Shown piece by piece: positions 15,944-24,414 of a stretch of DNA of 64,000 bases. Within the stretch, counting starts at the first letter, position 1. Every line of letters begins with the position of its first letter. The translations under genes were made by a program, and so were the position numbers. Source of the DNA: Chryseobacterium arachidis (GTDB lineage Bacteria; Bacteroidota; Bacteroidia; Flavobacteriales; Weeksellaceae); the NCBI RefSeq assembly GCF_900129245.1, contig NZ_FQUT01000006.1:154072-218071 (forward strand). Reading direction: 5' to 3'. The notes beneath the pieces were generated by a model that saw only the letters and a list, made by a program, of their open reading frames with translations, was not told where the DNA came from and did no database searches.

Positions 15944-16352
15944 GATCGTACGTATTATGATTAAAAGTCACTTTCATTACAAATTTAGAATCCACCGGAA
16001 TTCCATTTTTTACTGCAGGTTTCCATTTTCCTTTTACTTTTTTAACGGCGTACTTCATGTCATCAATAAACATTTCATTGTTTTTAAATTTTGGAAGAAC
16101 ATCAACCTTATCAATTTTTCCTTTCGGATCAATATTAAACACAAAAGTCACTTGGCCTTGGATAGCATATAAAGCCATATCAATATAAGCGTGAACCATA
16201 TTCATAAATTCTTTCTGAAAGGCTTCATCACCCCCCGGAAATTCTGCTTTTTGATAGTTTGACGATATTTCCTGCGTTGAAACCGCAGTCTGCTGTGAAA
16301 AGCCTTTACCGCCCCAAAGCAATAAAGGTAGAATTAAAAGGTATTTTTTCAT
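15936..16352 (-). CDS. Exported TonB-C-like domain protein
   Basis: This 138-residue protein has a signal peptide ending about GKGFSQ, followed by one TonB C-terminal-like domain. It shows the usual start FPGGDEAFQKEF, the central GQVTFVFNIDPKGKIDKV and the end KWKPAVKNGIPVDSKFVMKVTF. It has no membrane anchor. It is the middle member of a tandem set of three paralogues, 21 bases after the first and overlapping the third. Possible roles are binding TonB-dependent receptors or other periplasmic partners, but this is inference. Confidence 0.7.
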   Translation of the reverse strand: MKKYLLILPLLLWGGKGFSQQTAVSTQEISSNYQKAEFPGGDEAFQKEFMNMVHAYIDMALYAIQGQVTFVFNIDPKGKIDKVDVLPKFKNNEMFIDDMKYAVKKVKGKWKPAVKNGIPVDSKFVMKVTFNHNTYDHD

Positions 16353-16373
16353 AGTTATTAATAAGCAATCTTT

Positions 16374-16862
16374 TTAAACGTCGGTAGCTATAGAAGAGAG
16401 ATTTATTTTGATTTTAACTTGTGAAGTTATAGGCTGCCCGCCACACATTGCAGGAATCCAGTTTTTCTTGATTCTTCTCACCACATATTTCATATCCTCA
16501 AAGAATACCTCACTGTTTGCCACCTTCGGAGCTCCTTCAATATTCGTCACTTTTCCGGTTGGGTCTATCGTGAGAGTGAATGTAAAATCGCCATTCAGAA
16601 CATAAAAATCTGTATTAAGATAAACATACATATATTTCCTCAACGTTTCCTTGTAAGCTGGAATACCTCCTTCAAAACTTGCGGTTTTAAAATCATTACA
16701 ATTCTTCACAGCAACCTGAAGCAATGGTTCTTTAATATCTATTTTTAAGAAATTTTTGTTGTTTTCCGTGATCATGTTATCATCTCTTTCCTCAACATCA
16801 TTATTTTGTGCAAAAGAAAAATTTGCAACCAATAGACCTAGAAATAATGCTATAGCTTTCAT
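16374..16862 (-). CDS. Exported TonB-C-like domain protein
   Basis: This 162-residue protein has a signal peptide (MKAIALFLGLLVANFSFAQ), an acidic spacer of about 30 residues, and a TonB C-terminal-like domain. The domain contains FEGGIPAYKETLRKYM, GDFTFTLTIDPTGKVTNIEG and NWIPAMCGGQPITSQVKIKI. Two cysteines (VKNCND and PAMCGG) may pair in the periplasm. It is the promoter-proximal gene of the three-paralogue operon. No clear -7 element is visible upstream. Confidence 0.7.
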   Translation of the reverse strand: MKAIALFLGLLVANFSFAQNNDVEERDDNMITENNKNFLKIDIKEPLLQVAVKNCNDFKTASFEGGIPAYKETLRKYMYVYLNTDFYVLNGDFTFTLTIDPTGKVTNIEGAPKVANSEVFFEDMKYVVRRIKKNWIPAMCGGQPITSQVKIKINLSSIATDV

Positions 16863-17018
16863 AGATTTTTTTCTGTATCGTTTATAAAATCCAAAATTAC
16901 ACCAAAAAAGAAAGAAAATTCACTCAACAAATAAGTTTCTTTCCTGAAAAGGTCTATAATTTTTCAGGCAATATATAGTTTCATAAATAAACTATTCAAG
17001 ATAAAATTTTTAATCAAA

Positions 17019-17044
17019 AAAGTCTCCGGAAATCCAGAGACTTT
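17019..17044 (-). terminator. Hairpin terminator after prfA
   Basis: AAAGTCTC / GAGACTTT arms (17019-17026, 17037-17044) lie just downstream of prfA, with a run of six T on the minus strand. Confidence 0.75.
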
Positions 17045-17066
17045 AAAAAGATTTTATGTAAAGATT

Positions 17067-18152
17067 TTATAAACTTTCTTCTTCGCCTTTCATTTTTTCG
17101 GCGTTTTCTGCCATGATAACGGCATCGATCATTTCGGAAATATCACCATTCATGTATGCATCAAGATTATACATTGATTTATTGATTCTGTGATCAGTAA
17201 CTCTTCCCTGAGGATAATTGTACGTTTTGATCTTTGCAGAACGGTCACCCGTAGAAACCATCGACTTACGTTGCGCAGCAATATCTCCCTGAACTTTCTG
17301 CAATTCGATATCATACAATTTGGTTCTCAACATTTCCATCGCCAACTCACGGTTTGCCAACTGAGAACGAGCCTGCTGACAAACAACCACCAATCCTGAA
17401 GGTTTGTGCGTCAACTGAACTTTAGTTTCAACCTTGTTTACGTTCTGACCTCCGGCTCCACCTGAACGTGATGTCTGCATTTCGATATCGGCAGGATTCA
17501 GTTCAAAATCAACCTCTTCAGCTTCCGGAAGAACAGCAATTGTAATGGCCGAAGTGTGAACTCTACCCTGAGATTCCGTTTCCGGAACACGTTGTACACG
17601 GTGAACTCCAGACTCGAATTTCATGATTCCGTAAACACCTTCTCCTTCCACTTTCATGATCAATTCTTTGTATCCTTTCGCAGCCTCGTTGGAATCTGTA
17701 ATCTCGTGTCTCCATCCTTTCGTTTTGAAATACATGGAATACATTCTGTAAATATCTTCCACGAAAATCGCAGCTTCATCACCACCCGTTCCGGCACGAA
17801 GTTCCACAATTACATTTTTGTCATCTGCAGGATCTTTCGGAATCAATAATACTTTTAATTCTTCCTCCAATCCAGGAATTTTTTCCAGTGCCTCGTTTTT
17901 CTCGATTTTTGCCAATTCAACAAAATCTTTGTCTGATCCGTCAGCAATGATCTCGTCGGATTCCTCAATCGTATCCAAAGCTCCTTTATATTGATCGTAA
18001 ACTTTTACAATTTTCCCCAAATCGCTATATTCTTTGTTCAAAGAAGAATATCTTTTTTGGTCTGAAATTACATCAGGCTGTATAATAAGGTCTGCAACCT
18101 CATTATATCTCTGTTTTATAGCTTCTAATTTTGGAATTAATGATTTAGACAT
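17067..18152 (-). CDS. prfA: Peptide chain release factor 1
   Basis: RF1 ends translation at UAA and UAG. The 361-residue protein has the stop-codon reading motif PxT as PET at 190-192 ([14 protein letters not shown]) and the catalytic GGQ at 234-236 ([11 protein letters not shown]). The glutamine of GGQ is normally methylated by PrmC, which is not encoded nearby. PET in place of the PAT of E. coli keeps the key Pro and Thr. The length is normal. It has its own promoter and terminator. Confidence 0.96.
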   Translation of the reverse strand: MSKSLIPKLEAIKQRYNEVADLIIQPDVISDQKRYSSLNKEYSDLGKIVKVYDQYKGALDTIEESDEIIADGSDKDFVELAKIEKNEALEKIPGLEEELKVLLIPKDPADDKNVIVELRAGTGGDEAAIFVEDIYRMYSMYFKTKGWRHEITDSNEAAKGYKELIMKVEGEGVYGIMKFESGVHRVQRVPETESQGRVHTSAITIAVLPEAEEVDFELNPADIEMQTSRSGGAGGQNVNKVETKVQLTHKPSGLVVVCQQARSQLANRELAMEMLRTKLYDIELQKVQGDIAAQRKSMVSTGDRSAKIKTYNYPQGRVTDHRINKSMYNLDAYMNGDISEMIDAVIMAENAEKMKGEEESL

Positions 18153-18171
18153 TATGAAAATTTTGTGGGTG

Positions 18172-18179
18172 CAAAGATA
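18172..18179 (-). promoter_or_regulatory. -7 element of prfA promoter
   Basis: Minus-strand TATCTTTG, an exact TAnnTTTG, lies 20 bases upstream of the prfA start and gives a very short leader. Confidence 0.6.
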
Positions 18180-18247
18180 CGGATTATTAATTCAAAACTC
18201 AATAACCCATCGCATTACATTATTCCTTTCCTTAAATTTTCACAGTT

Positions 18248-18527
18248 TGTCATTCAGAACGAAGCGAAAGCGTAGTGAAGAATCTATTTTTAACACAGGG
18301 TTCGCTAAGTTTTTTGAAATAATTGGGGATGTTTTTCGTTCGCCAGGGCTTTTCACTCAGCAAATGACAGATGATTTTTTAATTACTTTTGTCATTTTGG
18401 AAGAATATAAGTTAATTATTAAAAATCCTTCGACTGCTTCGCGCTCAGGATGACATTGCTAATTCTAACTATTTAAATATCAATAAAATCAAAATACACA
18501 CATTGTCAGTCTGAACTTGTCGAAGAC
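18248..18527. repeat. Intergenic cluster of three degenerate copies of a TGTCAnnCTGA...CGAAG repeat
   Basis: The 391-base gap between prfA and the permease gene holds no gene. Copy A (+, 18248-18285) begins TGTCATTCAGAACGAAG. Copy B (minus, 18427-18455) reads TGTCATCCTGAGCGCGAAGC. Copy C (+, 18504-18527) reads TGTCAGTCTGAACTTGTCG. The opposite orientation of A and B would let them pair as a long imperfect hairpin. The 19-base string TTTCACTCAGCAAATGACA at 18351-18369 recurs exactly at 36912-36930 in another gap. I know similar short repeats from Chryseobacterium intergenic regions. Confidence 0.7.
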
Positions 18528-18543
18528 TTTAGTTTACAAAAAA

Positions 18544-19845
18544 TTAAGCATTGCTCTTCGTCAATTTTCCATCAATTAAATACAAAACAATTCCCAACAC
18601 CACAATTCCCAATCCGATAATGCTTTCTTTCGGATTATGAATAAATGTGAAATATAAAATATATACACTGAATAACAAAAAAACGGTCGGAAAGAGATAA
18701 AATAAATTGGATTTGAATATTTTTCGATTTTCCTTTTTAATAAAATATGCAGTAGAAATCGCCAGACTCGCAAACAATTGAAGAATAAAAGCGGTATAAA
18801 CGAAAATTTCTTTAAAACTTCCCGTCAGAATAATCAAAGTTGCGATGACCGCATGAGCAAAAATTGCCCGAACCGGAATTCCTTTGTGATTTCCGACGGA
18901 TAGAGATTTCCAGAGTTTATTTTCCTTGGCAAAAGCCTGTGTTAACCTGGATCCGACCCACAAATACCCACTGATTGTTGCAACCAGTTGCAAAGCAATA
19001 AAAACATTCACCACTTTCCCAAAAGTATGACCGAGCATATTATTTGCCGCTTCACCCATCACATCTTCTTTACCGGCTAATTGATTAACCGGAGCGTGTT
19101 TTAGCATTATAAAATTCACCAGAAGGTAGCATACAGTCACGAAAACGGTGCCGACAATCAAAGCTTTAGGCAAATTTTTCTGAACATCTTTAATTTCTCC
19201 GGCAATATAAGAAGCGGAGTTCCATCCTGTATATGAATAAGTTACAAAGACTAAAGATGTTGCAAAAGCAGGAAGCATGATTTCTTTTTTCCATGAATCA
19301 TCAAGTTGCAAGCTGTTTCCAATGGATTCTGATTCTGAAAGTGCGATTCCAAGAATAATCAAAACAACAATAAAAGCTATTTTTATGAATGTAAAAAAAT
19401 TGTGAAACCGGCTTGAAGCTTTTAAACTGAACGATAAAAAAACAGAAACCAGAAAAATTATTCCGACAGCAAAGCTATTCCCAAAAGAAAAATTGAAGGC
19501 AGAAAGATATTTTGACATCGCCAAAGCCGCCAAGGCAACAGGGGAAGAAAACCCGATAATCAGGGAAATCCAGCTTACCAGATATCCCAAAAGCGGATGA
19601 TAAGTTTCTTTCAAATAAATAAAATCTCCACCGTTTCCTTTAAAATGTGAACCCAATTCGGCATAACAAAAAGCTCCGAATAACGCCAGAATTCCCCCTA
19701 TGATCCAAAGGAGGAATATGCTGTACGTATTTGTAATATCTGTAAGCTGAAAACCCAGCGTTGTAAAAATCCCGGTTCCGATCATATTCGAAACAACGAT
19801 TGCTACTGCGGTTTTCCAGCCTATCTGATGTGATGTAGCATTCAT
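18544..19845 (-). CDS. APC-family amino-acid permease
   Basis: This inner-membrane transporter of 433 residues has about 12 hydrophobic helices. The APC signature near the N terminus reads VVSNMIGTGIFTTLG, and the helix-6 region reads TYSYTGWNSASYIAGEIK. It resembles the LAT/YfnA branch of amino-acid permeases. It follows the TonB-dependent receptor gene by only 3 bases, so both should share the SAM-riboswitch transcript. Uptake of methionine or a related sulfur compound is my inference from that control. Sequence alone does not fix the substrate. No terminator is obvious after it. Confidence 0.85.
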   Translation of the reverse strand: MNATSHQIGWKTAVAIVVSNMIGTGIFTTLGFQLTDITNTYSIFLLWIIGGILALFGAFCYAELGSHFKGNGGDFIYLKETYHPLLGYLVSWISLIIGFSSPVALAALAMSKYLSAFNFSFGNSFAVGIIFLVSVFLSFSLKASSRFHNFFTFIKIAFIVVLIILGIALSESESIGNSLQLDDSWKKEIMLPAFATSLVFVTYSYTGWNSASYIAGEIKDVQKNLPKALIVGTVFVTVCYLLVNFIMLKHAPVNQLAGKEDVMGEAANNMLGHTFGKVVNVFIALQLVATISGYLWVGSRLTQAFAKENKLWKSLSVGNHKGIPVRAIFAHAVIATLIILTGSFKEIFVYTAFILQLFASLAISTAYFIKKENRKIFKSNLFYLFPTVFLLFSVYILYFTFIHNPKESIIGLGIVVLGIVLYLIDGKLTKSNA

Positions 19846-19848
19846 TAA

Positions 19849-22272
19849 TTAAAATGTAAAATTAAGCCTTCCGAAGAAGTAATTTCCCAATGTTCCCATC
19901 TGAACGGGAGCATATTTGAAAACGCCATAATACGAATTTTCGTAGATCTGTAGATCAGGGAAGACATCAAAAACATTATTTGCACCGACCGTTAAGTTAA
20001 TATTTTTTGTAAAATCGTAGCCAACACTCACATCCGTCACCATTTTCGGAGCAAATTCCTGAACACCACCAAAAGGATACCCGTCTCTGATTACTTTCCC
20101 AAAATAGGTATTTCTTACCAGGAAATTAAATTTGCCTATTCCATAATTCAAGCCTAAAGTTGCTTTTGTTTTTGGAGATAATGTTTCGATGATATTGATT
20201 TGATCCGGTCCGAAAAATTCATTTTGCGGAGTCTGTAAATTTGCAGGAAAATGGAAATCCGTAATTTTTGTTTCTGTATAATTTCCGGCAAGATTGATGT
20301 TTAAATTTCCTCCGCCCAATCTCCAGTCATAGGCTATAACCAAATCCACCCCTCTTGTTTCCGTATCAATCGCATTGGCAAAAAATCTTCCGCTTTCTAC
20401 CCCGTAAACCGCTAACCTATCATCTGTAATATTACTTGTGATTACGATTCTGTCTTTAACTTTAATTAAATATCCATCCAAAGTAATCGATAGTTTACTG
20501 ATTGGTTTTAAGGTAAATCCAACACTTCCATTGACAGATGTTTCCTGTTTCAGTTTATCAAAGCCAAGAGCCCTAGCTGCCTCACTGTCGTTGTTAAAAA
20601 TTCCTTTGGTAACGATGGAATTTCCTGTTGTAGAAATATCTGCGTAAGAATTATTAAAATATTGCTGTTGCAAAGACGGCGCTCTGAAGCCTGTTCCAAC
20701 CGCCGCACGAATGGCGTAATTTTTTACAAATTCGTATCTCACCGCTAATTTTCCATTCAGAGTGCTTCCAAAATCTGAATAATTTTCAAATCTTCCGGCA
20801 AGATCAACATTCAATTTTTTATCAAGATCATAAGAAACATCCGCATAAACTGCTGTTGAATGTCTTGATTTTGACAACGCATTTTGAGGAGAAAAACCAA
20901 TGAAAGACTGCGATCCTCCTGCTCCGACCACATCATTTGGATCTGTATCCGAAGTAACCAGATTTCCGAAAACATCATATCTTAAATACGAAGTCTCATC
21001 TCCGGATTTAATATCATATTGTTCAAATCTGAATTCTCCACCGAAAGCAATATTGAAGTTCTTTATATTTTTTGAAACATCAAGATTAATTGTATTTTGA
21101 AGAAAACTGTGTGCACCGGCATTAAAACTTGTCGGAGATTTTGCACCTAACGAGGCATTGACCGTGTTGCTTACATCATAATTGAAGGTGTTGCTTCCAA
21201 AAGTATTGCTTAAATCAAAAAACCAGTCGTTTTTGTTGTATTTTGCTCCGATTGCATAAGAAATATCGTACACTTTAGAGCCTAAAGTCGGCTGGAATCC
21301 ATTTGGATAAATAGAATACACATTATTATCCGTTTCGCTCGGAAGCCTTCTGAAACCATACCCTTGACCTTCTTTTATACTAAAACCTCCAAAAGAATAT
21401 AATTTAAATCGATCATTAATCGGGTATTCTGAATTAAAAAATAACTGAGCCTGCTTTATCTGAGCATCCCCGATCTGAAAATTGAAATCATCACGCGTTA
21501 AGCCCCTCTGTTGAATGATAGCATCATCGGCAGCTCTTGCCGCTGCGGGATTATCGGCAAAGTCGTACGCAAAATTCCCTCCAAAAATATCCAGATTATG
21601 ATTCTGCGTTCTAGTTGTTTTTCCTCTGTGGTTCAACTGTAAAGACAAACTGATGTAGCTGTCTTTCTTTCCTAAAGAAGCCCCATAATTAACTCCAGCC
21701 TGATATGTTTCGCCGTCGTTTCTTCCTGAAATCCCATAATTCAGACTTGCTGTTCCACCGATATCTTTTTTAAGAATAATATTAATAACTCCCGCAATGG
21801 CATCAGAACCGTATTGTGCAGCAGCACCGTCCCGAAGAACTTCAATTCTGTCGATTGCAATAACGGGAATTGTGCCTAAATCTGTTCCGACAGAACCATT
21901 CCCCACCGTATTCTGATAATTCACCAAAGATGTTGTATGCCTTCTTTTTCCATTGACGAGGACTAAAACCTGATCCGGCCCCATTCCTCTCAAAGTCATT
22001 GGATCAATATGCTCCGTTCCATCGGAAGCCGACTGACGAACGGCATTAAAAGACGGGATTACATAATTTAATAAATCCTGAACAGTGGTTTGCGGAGAAG
22101 ATTTTTGAATTTTATCAATATTGATGATATCTACCGGGACTGGAGTTTCTAATTTTGTTCTCTTCGCATTACGATTTCCAACAATCACAACATCTTCAAT
22201 CTGTTTTTCCTGTTCCTGTGCCGATAAAAATCCAATTGCCAAAAGCAGTACGCTTACGCTGAGTTTCTTCAT
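19849..22272 (-). CDS. TonB-dependent outer-membrane receptor under SAM-riboswitch control
   Basis: This TonB-dependent receptor of 807 residues imports a bound substrate across the outer membrane. A signal peptide (MKKLSVSVLLLAIGFLSAQ) is followed by a TonB-box-like segment IEDVVIVGNR. The plug domain spans about 35-165, with MTLRGMGPDQVLVLVNGKRR and RIEVLRDGAAAQYGSDAIAGVINI as its landmarks (each under one line in the protein). A 22-strand barrel then ends in FGRLNFTF. It has no SusC-type N-terminal CarboxypepD domain and no SusD partner, so it resembles siderophore/vitamin-type receptors. The 5' leader carries a SAM-I aptamer, so expression should fall when SAM is plentiful. Confidence 0.92.
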   Translation of the reverse strand: MKKLSVSVLLLAIGFLSAQEQEKQIEDVVIVGNRNAKRTKLETPVPVDIINIDKIQKSSPQTTVQDLLNYVIPSFNAVRQSASDGTEHIDPMTLRGMGPDQVLVLVNGKRRHTTSLVNYQNTVGNGSVGTDLGTIPVIAIDRIEVLRDGAAAQYGSDAIAGVINIILKKDIGGTASLNYGISGRNDGETYQAGVNYGASLGKKDSYISLSLQLNHRGKTTRTQNHNLDIFGGNFAYDFADNPAAARAADDAIIQQRGLTRDDFNFQIGDAQIKQAQLFFNSEYPINDRFKLYSFGGFSIKEGQGYGFRRLPSETDNNVYSIYPNGFQPTLGSKVYDISYAIGAKYNKNDWFFDLSNTFGSNTFNYDVSNTVNASLGAKSPTSFNAGAHSFLQNTINLDVSKNIKNFNIAFGGEFRFEQYDIKSGDETSYLRYDVFGNLVTSDTDPNDVVGAGGSQSFIGFSPQNALSKSRHSTAVYADVSYDLDKKLNVDLAGRFENYSDFGSTLNGKLAVRYEFVKNYAIRAAVGTGFRAPSLQQQYFNNSYADISTTGNSIVTKGIFNNDSEAARALGFDKLKQETSVNGSVGFTLKPISKLSITLDGYLIKVKDRIVITSNITDDRLAVYGVESGRFFANAIDTETRGVDLVIAYDWRLGGGNLNINLAGNYTETKITDFHFPANLQTPQNEFFGPDQINIIETLSPKTKATLGLNYGIGKFNFLVRNTYFGKVIRDGYPFGGVQEFAPKMVTDVSVGYDFTKNINLTVGANNVFDVFPDLQIYENSYYGVFKYAPVQMGTLGNYFFGRLNFTF

Positions 22273-22368
22273 TTCCTTCAGTGCTTTTTAAATAATTAAT
22301 AATTGTCTGCAGTAACGCAAACCCAAAAGACCGTCAAGAAAATGGAATAATATAGAATATTGACTTCA

Positions 22369-22468
22369 CTTATCTTCCCCCAAATCGGGTTGGAATTAGC
22401 ACCTTTACACAAGAGATGTCGGTTGCTAAGGTTTCACAGGGCCAATTCCCTCCACCTTTCTTGATAAA
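22369..22468 (-). ncRNA. SAM-I (S-box) riboswitch aptamer
   Basis: Read on the minus strand, P1 is closed by TTTATC (22463-22468) and GATAAG (22369-22374). Between them are the S-box core strings AGGTGGAGGGAATTGGCCC and TGTGAAACCTTAGCAACC. The later AAGGTGCTAATTCCAACC matches the P3/P4 side. This order and spacing fit the known S-box consensus that binds S-adenosylmethionine. It lies 96 bases before the TonB-receptor start. No U-tract terminator is obvious after P1, so control may act on translation or by a less regular terminator. Confidence 0.93.
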
Positions 22469-22475
22469 TCTACTG

Positions 22476-22506
22476 CAAAAGTAGACTAATAATTTTAATT
22501 GACAAA
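22476..22506 (-). promoter_or_regulatory. Promoter of the riboswitch / TonB-receptor / permease transcript
   Basis: Minus-strand TTTG at 22503-22506, a 19-base gap and TACTTTTG at 22476-22483 form a textbook Bacteroidota promoter. Transcription should start within a few bases of P1, which independently supports the aptamer being the first element of the leader. Confidence 0.8.
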
Positions 22507-22544
22507 AAACTGATGGTCTTTTGAATTTTTATCCATTGATTTTT

Positions 22545-23107
22545 TGTGAATAAAATGTGGATAACACGTGAATTACCTATTAGCAAGCAGTGAATCACAT
22601 GTTAATTATCAAAAACAATCTCATAAAAAAACCTTTTTTAATGTGAATAAAATATGGATAACGTATGAATAAGCTATTGGCAAGCCATTGAAAACCCTGA
22701 ATTTTGATGTGGACAACCCTGTGAACAATGTATTGAAAAGCTATTAATAACCCGTGAATAAACATCAATTTCAATGCTTATAAAACATGAATTAACAAAA
22801 ATACCTTGCTTTCTCCATCTTATTTATCAATAGTTTCAGACTTATCCACAAGCTATTTCACAATCTTTTTCTCAATTAAAATTATCGTATCTGATTATAA
22901 ATAAACCGAATATAAATTCAACGAATAATTTAGTTTTACATTTCTTTTTTCAATTTAAATAAATCAATCTTTTTCCACTTTCTTTTCCCAATAAAGATAA
23001 TTTCATTTTGAGCTTTAAAGCCAAGAAATTTTTACCCTATTTTTTTTCATAAGGTTATCCACAATTTTATGTGAAAATTTGTCAGCAAGTTTATTTATTG
23101 TGGATAA
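22545..23107. other. Candidate chromosomal replication origin (DnaA-box cluster)
   Basis: This gene-free, AT-rich stretch has four perfect DnaA boxes TTATCCACA: 22556-22564 (-), 22842-22850 (+), 23055-23063 (+) and 23099-23107 (-). Two TTATTCACA boxes lie at 22545-22553 (-) and 22642-22650 (-). One-mismatch boxes lie at 22653-22661, 22664-22672, 22708-22716, 22720-22728 and 22753-22761. A region of long A/T runs (about 22860-23050) between the boxes could serve as the unwinding element. Genes to the left run mainly leftward, as expected for an origin; genes to the right are mixed. dnaA is not here, which is common in Bacteroidota. Inference. Confidence 0.7.
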
Positions 23108-23236
23108 CATTGAATTTTTTTAATATCTAAATATTCCCAATCTAACTACAATAGATTAAGATCAGGTTTTGTCTGACTCAGGATTGAAATTGTCCGTTTA
23201 ACCTTGTTTTTAATAGGCTTCAGATAAGCGTCTTTT

Positions 23237-23244
23237 TACCTTTG
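23237..23244 (+). promoter_or_regulatory. -7 element of the alpha/beta hydrolase gene
   Basis: TACCTTTG matches TAnnTTTG, 26 bases before the start codon. No clear -33 element. Confidence 0.5.
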
Positions 23245-23270
23245 ATCCATCAAATTAAAAATCAATTATT

Positions 23271-24278
23271 ATGTTCACTCAGTCAAACAACTCACAGATT
23301 TATTTTATCAGAAAATATTTATTTAGCGCCTTGCTTCTGCTAATATTCAATATCGGATTTAATGCACAACAGACTAATAATTCATTAGGAACTTTAAAAC
23401 AAATTAACGCAGGCGTCCTGAATGTAGGCTACACAGAAGCAGGATCTCCTGACGGAACTCCGGTGATTCTACTTCACGGATGGCCTTATGATATCCATAG
23501 CTACGAGGAAGTTGTTCCGTTGCTCACCGCCAAAGGCTACAGAGTGATAACCCCTTACCTAAGAGGCTTTGGAAGCACAAAATTCTTATCTGAAAAAACC
23601 ATGAGAAATGGCCAGCAGGCAGCAGTTGCCAGTGATATTATTGCTTTAATGGATGCTTTGAAAATCGACAAAGCCATTATTGGAGGCTTCGACTGGGGCG
23701 CAAGAACTGCCGATGTGATGGCTGCACTCTGGTCCAACCGGGTAAAAGGTCTGGTTTCCGTAAGCGGATATTTAATCACCAATCTTGAAGCGAATAAAAA
23801 ACCGCTTCCTCCAAATACTGAACTAGGCTGGTGGTATCAATATTATTTCTCTACCGAGCGTGGCGAAAAAGGATACAAAGACAATACCTATGAGTTTAAC
23901 AAGCTGATATGGAAAACCGCTTCGCCACTTTGGAATTTCAGTAAAGAGACTTATGACCAAACCGCACAATCTTTCAAAAATCCGGATCATGTGGCCATTG
24001 TTATACACAATTACCGATGGAGGCTGTCATTGGCTAAGGGAGAGAAAAAATATGACGAATTAGAGAAAAAACTTCAGACAAGACCTGTTATTACAGTTCC
24101 GACGGTTACCATCAGCAGTGATTTTGACGGGGCTACGATCGACGGAAGCGCTTACAGAGACAGATTTACCGGAAAATATTCACATAAAATCTTAAAAGGA
24201 ATCGGGCATAATGTTCCACAGGAAGCCCCTCAGTCTTTTGCCGATGCTATTATTGAAGCAGACAGTTATTCAAAATAA
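23271..24278 (+). CDS. Exported alpha/beta hydrolase (epoxide hydrolase / dehalogenase-like)
   Basis: This 335-residue protein has an N-terminal hydrophobic signal (about 15-33, ending FNAQQ), so it is probably periplasmic or secreted. It carries the alpha/beta-hydrolase oxyanion motif HGWP at 69-72. The nucleophile elbow GGFDWG has Asp141 in place of Ser, as in epoxide hydrolases and haloalkane dehalogenases. The catalytic His is near the end in GIGHNVPQEAP. The cap region has paired tyrosine/tryptophan-rich segments (LGWWYQYYF). The substrate cannot be named. The next gene, ohr, runs in the same direction but has its own promoter. Confidence 0.85.
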   Translation: MFTQSNNSQIYFIRKYLFSALLLLIFNIGFNAQQTNNSLGTLKQINAGVLNVGYTEAGSPDGTPVILLHGWPYDIHSYEEVVPLLTAKGYRVITPYLRGFGSTKFLSEKTMRNGQQAAVASDIIALMDALKIDKAIIGGFDWGARTADVMAALWSNRVKGLVSVSGYLITNLEANKKPLPPNTELGWWYQYYFSTERGEKGYKDNTYEFNKLIWKTASPLWNFSKETYDQTAQSFKNPDHVAIVIHNYRWRLSLAKGEKKYDELEKKLQTRPVITVPTVTISSDFDGATIDGSAYRDRFTGKYSHKILKGIGHNVPQEAPQSFADAIIEADSYSK

Positions 24279-24361
24279 ATTTTATTGTCAATAATACCTT
24301 TTTAAGACTTCAAATTGTCCACTTCACTCATATTCTTATTTCAAAAATTATTAAACGTAAC

Positions 24362-24369
24362 TAATTTTG
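24362..24369 (+). promoter_or_regulatory. -7 element of ohr
   Basis: TAATTTTG matches TAnnTTTG, 45 bases before the ohr start codon. Confidence 0.5.
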
Positions 24370-24414
24370 AATCATCATTTTAAACCAATTACTAACAATT
24401 TAAATATTCTAAAA

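Noticed and set aside
15203..16862. True TonB proteins
   Set aside because: All three lack the N-terminal membrane anchor and proline-rich arm, and have cleavable signal peptides instead.
18034..18453. 139-codon plus-strand frame overlapping prfA start and the repeat cluster
   Set aside because: It overlaps the prfA 5' end and promoter antisense and is formed in part by the intergenic repeats; no protein-like motif.
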